Made by a program: the position numbers and the translations under genes. A stretch of DNA of 64,000 nucleotides from Anodontia alba (lineage: Eukaryota > Mollusca > Bivalvia > Lucinida > Lucinidae): NCBI GenBank assembly GCA_964016985.1, contig OZ024830.1, positions 14,142,295 to 14,206,294 on the forward strand, in the 5' to 3' direction. Under the pieces are notes generated by a model that ran no database searches, was not told the origin of the DNA, and saw nothing but the letters and a program-made list of their open reading frames with translations. Shown here one piece after another: positions 19,939-30,579 of the stretch. Position 1 is the first letter of the stretch, and each line of letters opens with the position of its first letter.

Positions 19939-20870
19939 TGTCATAAATAGCTACATCTATACAATATTATTTTTGTGTGATATTTTTTATGCCCCACCAT
20001 TTTCAATAGGGGGGGGGGGGGGGGGGGGGCAGCATATAGTATCACCGCTGTCCGTACGTACGGCCATCCAGTCCCTCCCATCCATCCCCTACGTAACACA
20101 AATGGTTTCTGTGCGATATCTTTTGAAAAAATTTGTATATTGGATTGAAGTTTTATACACAGGTATATAATCATAAAATGTAGGTCAGATTTTTGATTTA
20201 GGGTAAAATCCACCAATTATTTTGGGAGTTATGGCCCTTTTTCAGCTTGGAAAATTTTTCAACTTTGAAAAATGGTTTCCGTTCGATATCTTTTGAAAAG
20301 ATTAGTGTTTTGGATTCAAACTTTATACACAGGTATATAATCATAAAATGTAGGTCAAGTTTGATTTAGGGTTTAATCCACCAATTATTTTGGGAGTTAT
20401 GGCCCTTTTTCAACTTGGAAAAATGGTTTCTGTTCCATAACTTTTGAAAATATTAGTGAATTGGATTCATATTTTATACACGAGCATATTCATGTAAGTA
20501 TAAAATATACGTCAGGTTCGCTTTAGGGTAAACTCCACCAGTTATTTTTGGAGTTATGACCCTTTTTCAACGTTGAAAAATAGTTGAAAAATGGTTTCTG
20601 TTCGATATCTTTTGAAAAGATTAGTATATTGGATTCAAATTTTATACACAGTTATATAATCATAAAGTGTAGGTCAAGTTTGATTTAGGGTAAAATCCAC
20701 CAGTTATTTTGGGAGTTATGGCCGTTTTTCAATTTTGACAAATGGCCTCTGTTCCATAAATTTTGAAATGATTAATGAATTGGATTCATATTTTATACAC
20801 AAGCGTATAATTATGAACTATTGGTCAAGTTTGGTTTAGGGTAAAATCCACCAATTATTCTTGGAGTTAT

Positions 20871-22324
20871 ATATATATATATATAATCGGATTTTTGATT
20901 AACGTGCAGGTACAGGGGCAATATCCACATCAGTGGGCCCCCTTCCAGATAGCTGGCTTGCTGCACGCATGGCAAATCTCACACCAGATCTCCAGGTACG
21001 TCTATCATGAGGGTTGATAGCCGAGAGCTTCCACTCTCTGCAATCCCTCTCTGTCAGCTGCTTCCATGTCATTTTGGGCCTCCCAGGCCCACGCTTTCCA
21101 TCAACCTGTATGTCAAAGGCTGTCTTGATTGCACCACTGGAGCGTTCCACATGTCCATACCATCGAAGTCTTCTCTCCTTCAGAATGAGGTCCAGATCCT
21201 CAATGCCAAGCCGCACAAGTAGATCATTGGACCTGGTGGTGACAATGTCTTGCGGCCTGACATTGCAGATCTGTCTGATCATTGCCCTGTCATTTCGCTG
21301 CAGACACTGGAGGTTCGGCTTTGTCAATGGCCAAGTCTCGCTGGCATGGAGCATTGCGCTCCTCACACAAGAGCTGTACATGTGGCCATGTGTTTTGAAA
21401 GAGAGGTGGCGTGAAGAGAGGACTGGTAGCAGATCCTTGAACTTCTTCCAGGCAGTTTTCACACGTGTTGTGGTTGAAAGTTCACAGCCACCTGCTGCTG
21501 ATAGCATGTCTCCTAGGTAGCAAAAGGAAGCTACCACCTCAAGCTTGTCAGGTACGACCTGGACTTCCTTCTGTGGTCTGCTGTCCAAGGGGCGTGCAGT
21601 TCCCTGGCACCGTGTACATCTATAGTCAGGGTCCTTTTTCAAGCGCATGAGCCCACTGCATTTCTTGTGCACCCAGTGCTTGCAGCCGTTGCAGAAGATG
21701 CTGTTGCTGCCCACTCCAGTGCGACAGACAGCGCATGGAAACTCGCCTGAACTCTGCAGGAGGTCCAGTCCCATACCGCAGATCATGATCTTTGTCTTTC
21801 CTGCATTTACTCTCAGTCCTTTCCTCTCCATTGCTTCTTTCCAAGTCAAGAGCCTCCTGACACATTCCTCAAGCGATTCAGCGATGATAACAAGGTCATC
21901 GGCATAGAGGTCCTCCCAGGGGACCCCAGAGCGGAACTCTCGTGATAAGGCTTCAAGCACAATGATAAAGAGCAGCGGGCTGAGTTCTGATCCTTGGTGA
22001 ACACCAACCTTCACTTCAAACTCTTCACTATACCCCTCACCAACACGGACATGGCTCCGTGCATTTGCATACATCCCTTGCACCAGTAGCACAATCCACT
22101 CCTCCACACCAAGTTTTCTCAGCGCCCACCAGATGACCTTCCAAGGTACTCTATCAAACGCCTTCTCCAGGTCTACGAAAGCCATGTAGAGTCTCTTATT
22201 GGCAGCTAGATACTTCTCTTGCAGCTGCATGACAACAAAGATTGCGTCTGCAGTGCCTCTGCCTGGGACGAAGCCAAACTGGGAATCGTCGATTGACACC
22301 AACTGTCTGATGAGGCCGTCCACA
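20871..22324 (-). mobile_element. 5'-truncated non-LTR retrotransposon (LINE)
   Basis: Inserted in the - orientation inside a tandem-unit repeat. The 3' end is an (AT)n tail (20871-20886). The 5' end is cut inside the reverse transcriptase. Short target duplications AGTTAT (20865-20870) and AGTTAC (22325-22330) flank it, and the host unit GGAGTTATGGCCC is restored when it is removed. Confidence 0.85.
20899..22323 (-). pseudogene. LINE reverse transcriptase C-terminal part with zinc finger
   Basis: A frame of 474 codons is open to TAA at 20899 but has no true start; the element is 5'-truncated. In order: QFGFVPGRGTADAIF (RT motif 1-2), FVDLEKAFDRVPW (motif A, catalytic Asp), GVHQGSELSPLLF (motif B), DLYADDLVII (motif C YADD, catalytic Asp pair), GLRVNAGKTKIM (motif D). 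A Cys/His cluster with CAVC, FCNGC, HWVHKKC and CTRC follows (about residues 195-240), a PHD-like finger set inside the polymerase. Then come the thumb and a C-terminal RLRWYGHVER domain common to many invertebrate LINEs. No frameshifts, so the insertion is fairly recent. Clade not assigned. Endonuclease domain absent. Confidence 0.88.
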
Positions 22325-22738
22325 AGTTACTGCCCGTTTTCAAAGTTGAAAAGTAGTTTCCGTTTGATACCTTTTGAAAACATCAGTGTATTGGATTCAT
22401 ATTTAATGCACAAGTATATAATCATAAAATAGAGGTCAAGTTCGATTTAGGGTAAAATCCACCCATTATTATGGGAGTTATGACCCTTTTTCAACTTCAA
22501 AAAATGCTTTCTTTCGATATTTTTTTTAAAAAGATGGGTGTATTGGGTTCATATTTTATACACATATAATCATAAAATATAGGTTAAGTTTAATTTTGGG
22601 TAAAATCTGCCAATTATTATGAGAGTTATGGCCCTTTTTTGAACTTTTTTGCAAAATGCCTGCATGTGGGTGAGGATGGCCCTGGATGGGGGCATCTGTG
22701 TCATATTGACACATTTCTAGTTTTTATCAAGAAAAGTA

Positions 22739-22966
22739 TCAACCCATTGTAGTTTGGAGACCCATAAAAGTGTAATTGGCAAACATTGCTGACCCAGATC
22801 AGATGCAGCAGAATGCGGCGTCTGATCAAGATCTCTACTGTTTGCAAATATTTTAGCCATTTTTCTCTAGGAATATGTAAATCTCATAGCCAGATGTACC
22901 TAAAATTGAAATTGAACTCTTCCAATAAATAGTGTGGGAGAGTTTATCCAGTATACAATGGGTTAA
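22739..22966 (+). repeat. Q2 palindromic MITE, copy 2
   Basis: TCAACCCATTGTAGTTTGGA, GCAAACATTGCTGACCCAGA, GCGTCTGATCAAGATCTCTA and ATAGTGTGGGAGAGTTTATC, ending ACAATGGGTTAA. Confidence 0.75.
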
Positions 22967-23201
22967 GTCACTCCCTTGTTAAGTTGTGGGAGTTTCTTGT
23001 GTACACTTTGCACTGGGGTTGTTGCAGTGTATTTGTATACATTTTGCACTGAGCATTTTGTAGAGAACCTGTTTCACTCTTTGCATGCTGAAGGTGAATT
23101 CACTGGTCAACAAGCGAGTGATTGTTTTCTTCCTCAGATGATAGGGCTTGACATTTTAGCCTCTTCAAATAGAAAATGACCTTATGACATACAGTTAAAC
23201 T

Positions 23202-23550
23202 TCAGTGATTCGAACATCAATGACTCATTTACCGTGACTGATTCATACTCATTTTTGAGTCCCGCAGAAATTCTTCCAATAGGTCAAGAAAACAAATGTT
23301 TTGAGATATTTTAGAAAAATTTCTGATTTTATTGTGAAAATGTATGTTGTGTGTATTCATAAGAATCACCTCATTAAGGTGATTCTAATGAGTACACTCA
23401 ACATACCATTATTTTATAGAAGATCAAAAAGATATCCCTAAATTATCCCCATTTGCCTCCTGACTGTCCGTATGATTAACCCCCAGTGGCTCAAACTACC
23501 CATGTCTAGAACAAATTTCAATGTGCTCAAAGATGATTGAAGTTTGATTG
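23202..23550. mobile_element. P3 MITE with P-type core, copy 2
   Basis: Ends CAGTTAAACTTCAGTGATTC and GATTGAAGTTTGATTG, with TA at 23200-23201 and 23551-23552. The core ATAAGAATCACCTCATTAAG is mirrored by GGTGATTCTAATGAGTACAC. Overall length is close to the first P3 copy. Confidence 0.8.
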
Positions 23551-23642
23551 TATGAGATCAGCTCAGATTTAGATTAGCCTGCATGAACTGGCAGGCTGAT
23601 TAGAGGCTAATTTGTTTGCTAACCACTGCATAGCACTAGTTA

Positions 23643-23822
23643 AGGCGCTTTTTTCAGTCCAAAAGTATTGATATTTTACTTATTTCTCCACAAAAACATA
23701 TGTTATGGGTACTCATTAGAAGCACCTCACTGAGGCACTTCTAATGAGTACCCACAACATATGTTTTCGTGGAAAAATAAGAAAAATATTTACTGGATAC
23801 CCTCCCCTATCTAAACCTATGC
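23643..23822 (+). mobile_element. P2 hairpin MITE, copy 4
   Basis: TTTTCAGTCCAAAAGTATTG opens it. Arms GGGTACTCATTAGAAGCACC and GGCACTTCTAATGAGTACCC. GGAAAAATAAGAAAAATATT and CCCTCCCCTATCTAAAC close it. Confidence 0.8.
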
Positions 23823-23879
23823 TAACATAATTTATGGGAGCTTAAATGTTTTAATAGTAAACAGATAGAGCCTGATCAA

Positions 23880-24012
23880 ACTGTATGACTGTGAAAGCTG
23901 ATCTATGAATTTAGAATGTGAAAGCTGATCTATGAATGTAGAATGTGAAAGCTGGTCTATGAATGTAGAATGTGAAAGCTGATTTATGAATGTAGAATGT
24001 GAAAGCTGATCT
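23880..24012 (+). repeat. 27 bp minisatellite, ~5 units
   Basis: Unit GAAAGCTGATCTATGAATGT plus AGAATGT, about five units. The unit contains the GCTGATC arm motif seen in nearby hairpin repeats. The open frame on the - strand is a product of the array. Confidence 0.88.
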
Positions 24013-24330
24013 GAATCTTTGCTAGTCGCATAAGACATAATGTCATTTTGTGTTTTTGGGGATGCTTATTTCATATGAATTGTCTGCTAAGAAGATGCAT
24101 CACATGAATTTTAAGGGAAATTGATACCCTTTCAAGACAACTCAGTCAAAATTCAAGAAAGACAATTCTCAAAATTGTTTTTACTTCCTTCTGGAAAGCA
24201 AATTCTTTCTTTTTAGACTAGACCCCATTTCTGAAGGCAGTAGGTGTACAGAAAAGCTAATAGGAAATCACAAAAATTGTTTCCTTTGTCAAAAATAGTG
24301 GAATCAACCAACTCTATCCATTCTCCTTAA

Positions 24331-24633
24331 GCCAGCCTCGGTAGCTCAGTTGGAAGCATGTGACTGGTGATAGGAGGTCGCTGGTTTGATTTCTGCCTAG
24401 TCAGGCAACATTCTTTTGTGGAGATTAATCATGAAATATTTTTTACTGTCATTCTCTCCCTTCAGCTGATTCAAGGGCAGTTGTCAGTTTTTGGTGAGAG
24501 AATGTGCACAAGTACTGGTTAACTGCTTAGAGGACTAAGACTGCTCAGAAAAAAGTGGGGTTAGGTAAATTGACCACACCTGGCATTGCCCTAATGGTTG
24601 ACTGAGCTGTAAAACCTCAATACAAACAAACAC
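24331..24633 (+). mobile_element. SINE V, full-length copy
   Basis: Head GCCAGCCTCGGTAGCTCAGT (A box) and GCTGGTTTGATTTCTGCC (degraded B box), then the V body and the tail AAACCTCAATACAAACAAAC. A 9 bp target duplication TCTCCTTAA lies at 24322-24330 and 24634-24642. Confidence 0.85.
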
Positions 24634-24993
24634 TCTCCTTAAACCCTATATTCTAGAAATAAGGTAAGAAAAAGGTGATACAATGTTGTCTGCTGATATC
24701 TTTATGAAGCATGCAAAGGGTATCATTATCCCCGCTTCCTTGGGCTGGTCCTGTTGTTACGTCCTGTTTTGTTACTTGTTTTGACAGGATGATTTATTGT
24801 TTATATAAAGGAAAGGGTATGAAACTCCGAAAGTGGAAACCCGGGTTTCATACCCCTTCGATTTAAAAGGAAAAGCAAGGGTAGCTTGCCTCTGTATTTG
24901 TGTATATTGCTTCTTTAGGTATAATTTGATTTTGCTTGAAAATGGCACTGTTTTCTATCAGAAAGAAGATTTTATATAAAATTTTTTGATTTG

Positions 24994-25227
24994 TTAACCC
25001 TTGTCATGCTGAATAAATTAAGAAGCCACGCCCACTTATAATTCTCAGCCAATCAGATTCCTTGATCTGGATTGTTGCTATAAATTCAAATACTTTTTGG
25101 CAAACAGGGCAGATTCAGATCAGTTGGCTTCTTCAGAAGCTTCTGAAGAAGCCAACTGATCTGGATCTGCACCGTTTACAAAGGCAGGGTATATCCGTGT
25201 TTCCGGGCTCAGCAGGACAAGGCTTAA
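24994..25227 (+). repeat. Q1 palindromic MITE, copy 6
   Basis: The core is doubled at its tip: GTTGGCTTCTTCAGAAGCTT followed by CTGAAGAAGCCAACTGATCT. The terminal repeat is TTAACCCTTGTCATGCTGAA / AGCAGGACAAGGCTTAA. An extra TCCGTGTT sits before the end. Confidence 0.75.
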
Positions 25228-25434
25228 GAGCCTCAGAACAGCAGCTTCCTTAATAAAAGATCTGAAATCTTTAAATGTCATTAACTTTCTTATTTTCTAT
25301 CTGATTTTGATCAAATTTGCATCAAAATGCATGGTTTGTCAAGAGCTTTCATTTTAGATGTATTCATTACCATCCTTGCTTTCCCTTTAATGAAGAACTG
25401 CCATGTATAGACTGTTCTTGTACACACTGTTCAT

Positions 25435-25700
25435 ATAGTGACTTTGGCATCATGTGGAAAGGTCATTTGTGCTCAACATGAGAAAATATGCCTTCTGACA
25501 TGTGCACCCAATGAATACACAAATCAGCCTGAGTATATGCAAAGTCTGAACAGTCTTCATATTCTGCATGAAGAAGCTTTACATCCTTGGCTATCAAACA
25601 TGCCCCCAGTGAAGATCCTGATCAGACTTTGTGAATGTACAGGCTGATCGGAATCTTCCCTGGGCACACATGTCGGAAGGTATGTTTACTGATGTTGTAG
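25435..25700 (+). repeat. I-family repeat
   Basis: TATGCCTTCTGACATGTGCA ... CAGTCTTCATATTCTGCATG ... AGTGAAGATCCTGATCAGAC ... CACATGTCGGAAGGTATGTT. Ends form a loose inverted repeat. Related copies at 49075-49560 and 61912-62100. Confidence 0.5.
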
Positions 25701-25789
25701 TCCATTTTTGCTTGCTATTAGTCTTTGAATGTAAGTGTTTTAGTTAGATATATTGTAAATATCCTACAATTTCAAACACTTTATTCCAT

Positions 25790-26360
25790 ACTTTTTATAG
25801 CCTACCACACGATAGTGGCTGGGTATTATGGTATCTTGTTGGTTGTCTGTGTGCTTGTCAGTCTGTCCATCTGTCATATGTCAGTCTGTCTGTATTTTTG
25901 TTTCCAGATGATAACTTGAGTAAATATCAATGGATTTTCACCTTACTTGGTGTGTGCATTGATATTGTGGAGGTCTGGTTTGGGATTGCTGATGGACAAA
26001 TTTCTTGTATTTGATTTCTGACAGAGTTATCTGCCTGTGACAGATCTGTAGTCTGTATTTTCATTTCCAGACGATAACTTGAGTAAATATCAATTGATTT
26101 TCACCAAACTTGGTATGTGCATTGATATTGTGAAGATCTGGTTTAGGATTGCTAAGGGCAAATTTTCGTCATTTTGACAGTTATCTGCCTGTGACACATC
26201 TGTATTTTAGTTTCAGGACAATAACTGGAGTAATTCTCAATGGATTTTCACCAAATTTGATATGTGCGTTGATGTGGAAATCTGGTTTGGGATTGCTTAT
26301 TGGCGAGTTTTGTCAATTTTTGGCAGAGTTATCTTCCCATGACATGATAAAGTCGGGGTA
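25790..26360 (+). repeat. Diverged tandem-unit repeat (~3.5 units)
   Basis: Starts ACCACACGATAGTGGCTGGG. Units contain GATAACTTGAGTAAATATCA, TGGATTTTCACC and GTTATCTGCCTGTGACA. It appears in reverse at 55845-56385, where the matching end reads GCCATTATCGTGTAGCGGGG. Confidence 0.6.
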
Positions 26361-26621
26361 TTATAGTTTCACATTTTTATTTGACTATTTGTTTTCTTTT
26401 GATACGTTTGCTTCACAAAATACAGACAAATTGGATTCTGGTCCTTCAGGAACAGTCTTGTCTGTGTCTGTACTTTTAACAGATGCCATTTTGTTTAAAA
26501 AAAGATGGTGTACAAAATTATAGGACAGTTACAATAGCAAAATTTTATGGAAAAACATTTGCCTTTTCTATACGTATCATGAGTTTCTTCTTAGATATTC
26601 ACATGAAATTAGATTTACAAC

Positions 26622-26830
26622 TTAACCCTTCTCTTGCTGAACACGACATGCCCTGTCTTAGCAAACAGTGTAGATCCAGATCAGTTGACTTCTTCAGAAG
26701 CCAACTGATCTGGATCTGCACTGTTTGCCATTATGTGAATTTCTGTCAAAAACTCGGATCAAGTAATCTGATTAGCTGGAAATTAGAAGTGGGCATGGCA
26801 TCTTAATTTATTCAGCATGACAAGGGTTAA
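26622..26830 (-). repeat. Q1 palindromic MITE, copy 7
   Basis: TTAACCCTTCTCTTGCTGAA, AGATCCAGATCAGTTGACTT, CTTCAGAAGCCAACTGATCT and AGCATGACAAGGGTTAA. Confidence 0.8.
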
Positions 26831-27033
26831 AGATTGGCCTGATGTAGTAAAATAATTTTGTTGTCAATGAATACCTTAGTTACCCTAAGTTTTCATCGAC
26901 ATTGTATCTCTATATTGCGCTGAGCCCATAATCTGAACAAATTAATTTGACTACATTTGATTGAGGTCTACACAGTTTGACCTGGAATTTCTGTCTGAAT
27001 GTTTAGGGTGAATACTATAAAATTAGTTTGTTT

Positions 27034-27707
27034 TTAGCTCACCTGAGCACAAAGTGCTCATGATGAGCTAATGTGTTCACCTGATGTCTGTTGTCCTTCA
27101 GTAATTACACTTTAGTAACTTCTCTGAAACCTTCGGGCCAGTTTTGCTGAAACTTCACAGAAAGCATCCTCTCAACACCCTCTCATAATTTTTTCAATAC
27201 TTTTGGATCCATGTAGAAATCTGGTTGTCATGGCAAGGGAAAAACTGTACAAAGATCTCCTCAGAATCTAGTTGATGGATTTCAATGAATGTTTACAGGG
27301 ATGTTTTCTGGGTTAATCTCTATCAGTTTCCTTCAACTCATGTTGTTCTGTTGAAAAACATGGCAGCCAGTGGGCAGGGCATTTTTGCCTTATATGGCTG
27401 TAATGCAGGCGTATTAATGAAATTTTCGAGATGCTCTTTTAGGTGCCTCTCTGTCAGATTCCTGTTGTTGATCAATTAAAACACATGGCTGCCAGGCGGT
27501 GGACAGGGCATCTTTGCCTTATATGGATGTAGTGCAAATTTCAAAAATCTGCTTCTCAGAATCTCTTGAAGGGATTTCTATGGAATTTTCAGATTCCTTC
27601 AACTCATGTTGATCGGTCAAAAGGCATGCCGGCTGGTCGGTGGGTCATATTGGCCATTACTCAGGAGAGTGATACAGGGCCATCATAGCCCTCTTGTTGT
27701 TTATTTT
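27034..27707 (+). repeat. Bivalve-style tandem-unit element
   Basis: Left end TTTAGCTCACCTGAGCACAA with a small hairpin (GTGCTCATGATGAGCTAATG). Diverged internal units follow (AACTCATGTTGTTCTGTTGA; AACTCATGTTGATCGGTCAA). Right end GGGCCATCATAGCCCTCTTG. Open frames here are inconsistent between units. Confidence 0.6.
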
Positions 27708-27769
27708 ATCTATTTATTATTTTTAAGTTTTAAACTGATAATCAAGATAAAAATACATATGTTACATAT

Positions 27770-27975
27770 ATCATAGCTCCAGATGAGAGGATATTAAGAG
27801 AATTTTGTTTTCTTATTTCTCCATGGAAATATATGTTGTGGGTACTCATTAGAAGTGCCTTGATGAGGCACTTCTAATGAGTACCCACAACATATGTTTT
27901 TGTGGAGAAATAAGAAAAATTATTAATACTTTTTTAGTGGAGAAAGTGTCTTTTATCTGGAGTAATGATAGATAG
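27770..27975 (+). mobile_element. P2 hairpin MITE, copy 5
   Basis: Ends CATAGCTCCAGATGAGAGGA and TTATCTGGAGTAATG. Arms GGGTACTCATTAGAAGTGCC / GGCACTTCTAATGAGTACCC are perfectly paired. Confidence 0.8.
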
Positions 27976-28185
27976 TTACTACAAATGCCTCAATTTAATT
28001 CTTGACTTACAGAAGATATAAATGTCTTTATGTATTTTGTATGAAACAGCTTGATGAAAAAAATAAAAACAAACAAAAAAGAACACTTCCTGAGGGATAC
28101 CAAAGAACATTTGACATTTTACCAAAAACATGTTTATCTTGACAATAGCTTGAAATAGTTCAGATATTCTATCTACCTCACCTTA

Positions 28186-28390
28186 TCCCTTAAAGTGGCG
28201 GTCAAAACTGCAGCAGATGACATTTTGATTTTTTAATGTGCTTGTATATTTTTAAAGAAAATAAGGTTTGACAATTCATATCACATATCACAGGAAATGT
28301 CAGGTCTGATTTTCTCTGAAAAATAATACAAAATGTTTAGAATGTTGTTTGCTGGTGCTTTTGTTTGGCACTTTAATGGTTTAATATCAC
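28186..28390 (+). repeat. U palindromic repeat, copy 4
   Basis: CCCTTAAAGTGGCGGTCAAA, GCAGCAGATGACATTTTGAT, AAGGTTTGACAATTCATATC, AGGAAATGTCAGGTCTGATT and AATGTTGTTTGCTGGTGCTT. Confidence 0.55.
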
Positions 28391-28596
28391 TTTTTTTCTT
28401 TACTTTACTTTGCTTACAAATCATTTAGATATGATAAATTTTAGGTTTAGATTTCATTCTGGTACAATGAGGTTTTGATTAATATCTTTTTTCCAATGGT
28501 TTATGTTCAAAATTTATTTTGATTTTGTTGACCATGTCTTACTTTAAATATTTTTTGTTTTAGATGATCTAGTCATAGAATCACATTGGTCTGCAG

Positions 28597-28817
28597 TACC
28601 ATAAATGTCCTAAAATTTCAGCACCAAATGGTCTGACAAAATGGGATATGCAGACAGTGCAGACACAGATCAGATGGCTCCTGAAGGAGCAGTCTGATCA
28701 GGGTCTACACTGTTTGCCATTCCACTAAGTATTTTAAGAAAGAACTACAAAAAAAGCAAAATGTAGGCCAAAAAAAGTATAAAATAAAGTGTTTGAAATT
28801 TTAAGACATTTACCGTA
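28597..28817 (+). repeat. Q4 palindromic MITE, intact
   Basis: Ends TACCATAAATGTCCTAAAAT and ATTTTAAGACATTTACCGTA. Core GCAGACACAGATCAGATGGC, TCCTGAAGGAGCAGTCTGAT, CAGGGTCTACACTGTTTGCC. A good type copy for Q4. Confidence 0.8.
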
Positions 28818-28847
28818 TATGCTCTGTTTTAGCTGTTTTGCATCATA

Positions 28848-28982
28848 ACTCTAGGTGAGTCACTTTTCAAACCAAAAAGAATTTTTTTTATTTCTCCAAG
28901 GCACTTCGAATGAGTACCCACAACATGTTTTTGTGGAGAAATAAGAAAACTATTAATACCCCGCTTATCTGGAGTTATGTGC
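28848..28982 (+). repeat. P2 hairpin MITE, core arm lost
   Basis: CATAACTCTAGGTGAGTCAC at the left and CCCGCTTATCTGGAGTTATG at the right are intact, but the sequence jumps from TTATTTCTCC to AAGGCACTTCGAATGAGTAC: the entire left core arm is gone. Confidence 0.7.
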
Positions 28983-29114
28983 ATACCACTGGCATTACCG
29001 TATTTGACTTAATTGCCACACATACCCCTATAGGTGGACAGTCAAACAATTCAGTAGTCTCCAGTTTACAGCCTGTGTACTTTTTGTCTACTTCTTTATA
29101 AAGGCACATGTTGA

Positions 29115-29300
29115 CTAAATATTGTTTAAACCAAGAAAGTTATTTCTCCACAAAAAACATTTGTTTATGTTATTCAGTAGAATTGCCTCACTGAGGCATT
29201 TATATTGAAAACCCACAAAGTAATGTTGTCATTTTTGTTTAATACAGTACTTTTTGAGAGAAATACATTACCTGGGGCTGTGATAGAATCTTTTTGGTAA
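29115..29300 (+). repeat. P2-like repeat, decayed
   Basis: GTTATTTCTCCACAAAAAAC, GTAGAATTGCCTCACTGAGG and TACCTGGGGCTGTGATAG. The core is reduced. Confidence 0.4.
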
Positions 29301-29325
29301 GGCTAATTACAACAAATACGAAACA

Positions 29326-29569
29326 GGGTCCAGTTGTCCAAAGCTAACGATGTCGTTAGTTAACGATTCGTTAAAATTTACATCAAGGGATATGCAAATA
29401 TGCTGAAATTTTTTGCTGAAAAAATGTGAGTAGCTTTTGCAGTGCAAAAGCTACTCACATTTTTTCAGCAAAAAAATACAGAAAATTGTATATTGAATCT
29501 GCTAAAACAGTTAACGAAATGACCCTTAACAAGCTCATTAAGCTAACAACGATTTGAACAACTGGGTCC
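29326..29569 (+). mobile_element. K MITE, copy 3 (intact)
   Basis: Ends GGGTCCAGTTGTCCAAAGCT and GATTTGAACAACTGGGTCCA. The ends carry a paired substitution (GGGTCC/GGGTCC) compared with the usual GGGCCC. Inner hairpin GAGTAGCTTTTGCAGTGCAA. Confidence 0.85.
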
Positions 29570-29581
29570 AGTTTTCTAATT

Positions 29582-29788
29582 TTAACCCTTTAAGCTGTAA
29601 GCAAACTTGTAGCAGACAACATCCTAAAATTGATTTTGTCATTTTTCTGAGAAAAAAAGAGTTGATATGTCATGTGAATTGCTTGGCAGACAATTCATAT
29701 GAAATGTCAACCTTACTTTCTCTGAAAATTAAAAAAAATGTTTCAAAGTGTCTTCTGCTGTTGCTGTGATTAGCACTGTCAGGGTTAA
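29582..29788 (+). repeat. U palindromic repeat, copy 5
   Basis: TTAACCCTTTAAGCTGTAAG, GTAGCAGACAACATCC, GTTGATATGTCATGTGAATT, TCATATGAAATGTCAACCTT, GTCTTCTGCTG and CACTGTCAGGGTTAA. Ends and internal blocks are mirrored. Confidence 0.65.
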
Positions 29789-29858
29789 GAGCATACTTTT
29801 AGTCTTTGTTATTGTGTCTAATGATTGAGTTTATTAGCTTTAATTTGTTAAATTGTCC

Positions 29859-30091
29859 TAACCCATTTAAGACTGAATAAACTCCCCCTACACTATATAT
29901 TGGAAGGGTCCAATTTCAAGTTTTAGGTATGTCAGGCTATGTGATTTAGATATTCCTAGAGAAAAAGGGCTAAACTATTTGCAAACAGTGGAGACCCTGA
30001 TCAGATACTGCCTTATGTGATGTCTGATCAAGGTCTGCACTGTTTGCCAATTATCCATTTAGGTGTCTCCAGACTAAAATATGTTGACTTA
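29859..30091 (-). repeat. Q2 palindromic MITE, copy 3
   Basis: Reverse copy: TAACCCATTTAAGACTGAAT, AACTCCCCCTACACTATATA, GCAAACAGTGGAGACCCTGA, GTCTGATCAAGGTCTGCACT and GGTGTCTCCAGACTAAAATA. Confidence 0.75.
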
Positions 30092-30100
30092 ATTTCAGCT

Positions 30101-30315
30101 TAACCCTTAAAGTGTTTAGTCACAGCTAAAGCAGTGATACTGATTTTATTTATTTATTTTTTTTTGCAGAGACAACAAGACAATATTTCATGGGAATCAT
30201 CTGCTAGGTAGACAAGTCACATGAAATAAAAAGTCTTATTTTCTCTGAAAAATAAAATCAAATTCAATTTTAGAATGTTGTCTGCTACATCTTTTTTTAG
30301 TGCTTTAAGGGTTAA
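30101..30315 (+). repeat. U palindromic repeat, copy 6
   Basis: TTAACCCTTAAAGTGTTTAG, AATATTTCATGGGAATCATC, CACATGAAATAAAAAGTCTT, TGTTGTCTGCTACATC and GTGCTTTAAGGGTTAA. Confidence 0.6.
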
Positions 30316-30579
30316 AAGCATTTCAGTCTGGAGACCCCGAAGGGGTAATGGCAAAAAGTGCAGACCCAGATCAGATGCCACAGAATATGGTCTCCACTAC
30401 AAGTATGCAAGTTTAGCCATTTTCCTCTTGGAATATTTAAATCATTTTGTCTGACATACCTGAAATTGAAATTGGATGCTTCCAATATAATTCGAGGGTT
30501 GAGTGCAAGACTGTAGTAAGTCAGATGGTTGTTTTTCCCCAAACTTAATCTCCTCGCCATGAAGGCATTTTGAAGGTTA

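Larger units (their letters stand above)
19990..22720 (+). repeat. Repeat of diverged ~150 bp tandem units with LINE insert
   Basis: Starts GCCCCACCATTTTCAATAGG and a run of 21 G (20009-20029). Diverged units follow, each with TTTGATTTAGGGTAAAATCC, GGGAGTTATGGCCCTTTTTC and ATGGTTTCTGTTCGATATC. It ends GGGGGCATCTGTGTCATATT and ACATTTCTAGTTTTT. A truncated LINE interrupts it at 20871-22324. I recognise this general architecture from bivalve genomes; its mobilisation mechanism is not evident. Confidence 0.6.

Noticed and set aside
19796..20170. + strand 124-codon frame containing a Gly run
   Set aside because: It runs from a U repeat across a 21 G homopolymer into a tandem-unit repeat; composite and without homology.
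21007..21907. + strand frames of 61-168 codons over the LINE
   Set aside because: Antisense shadows of the reverse transcriptase frame, with no domain.
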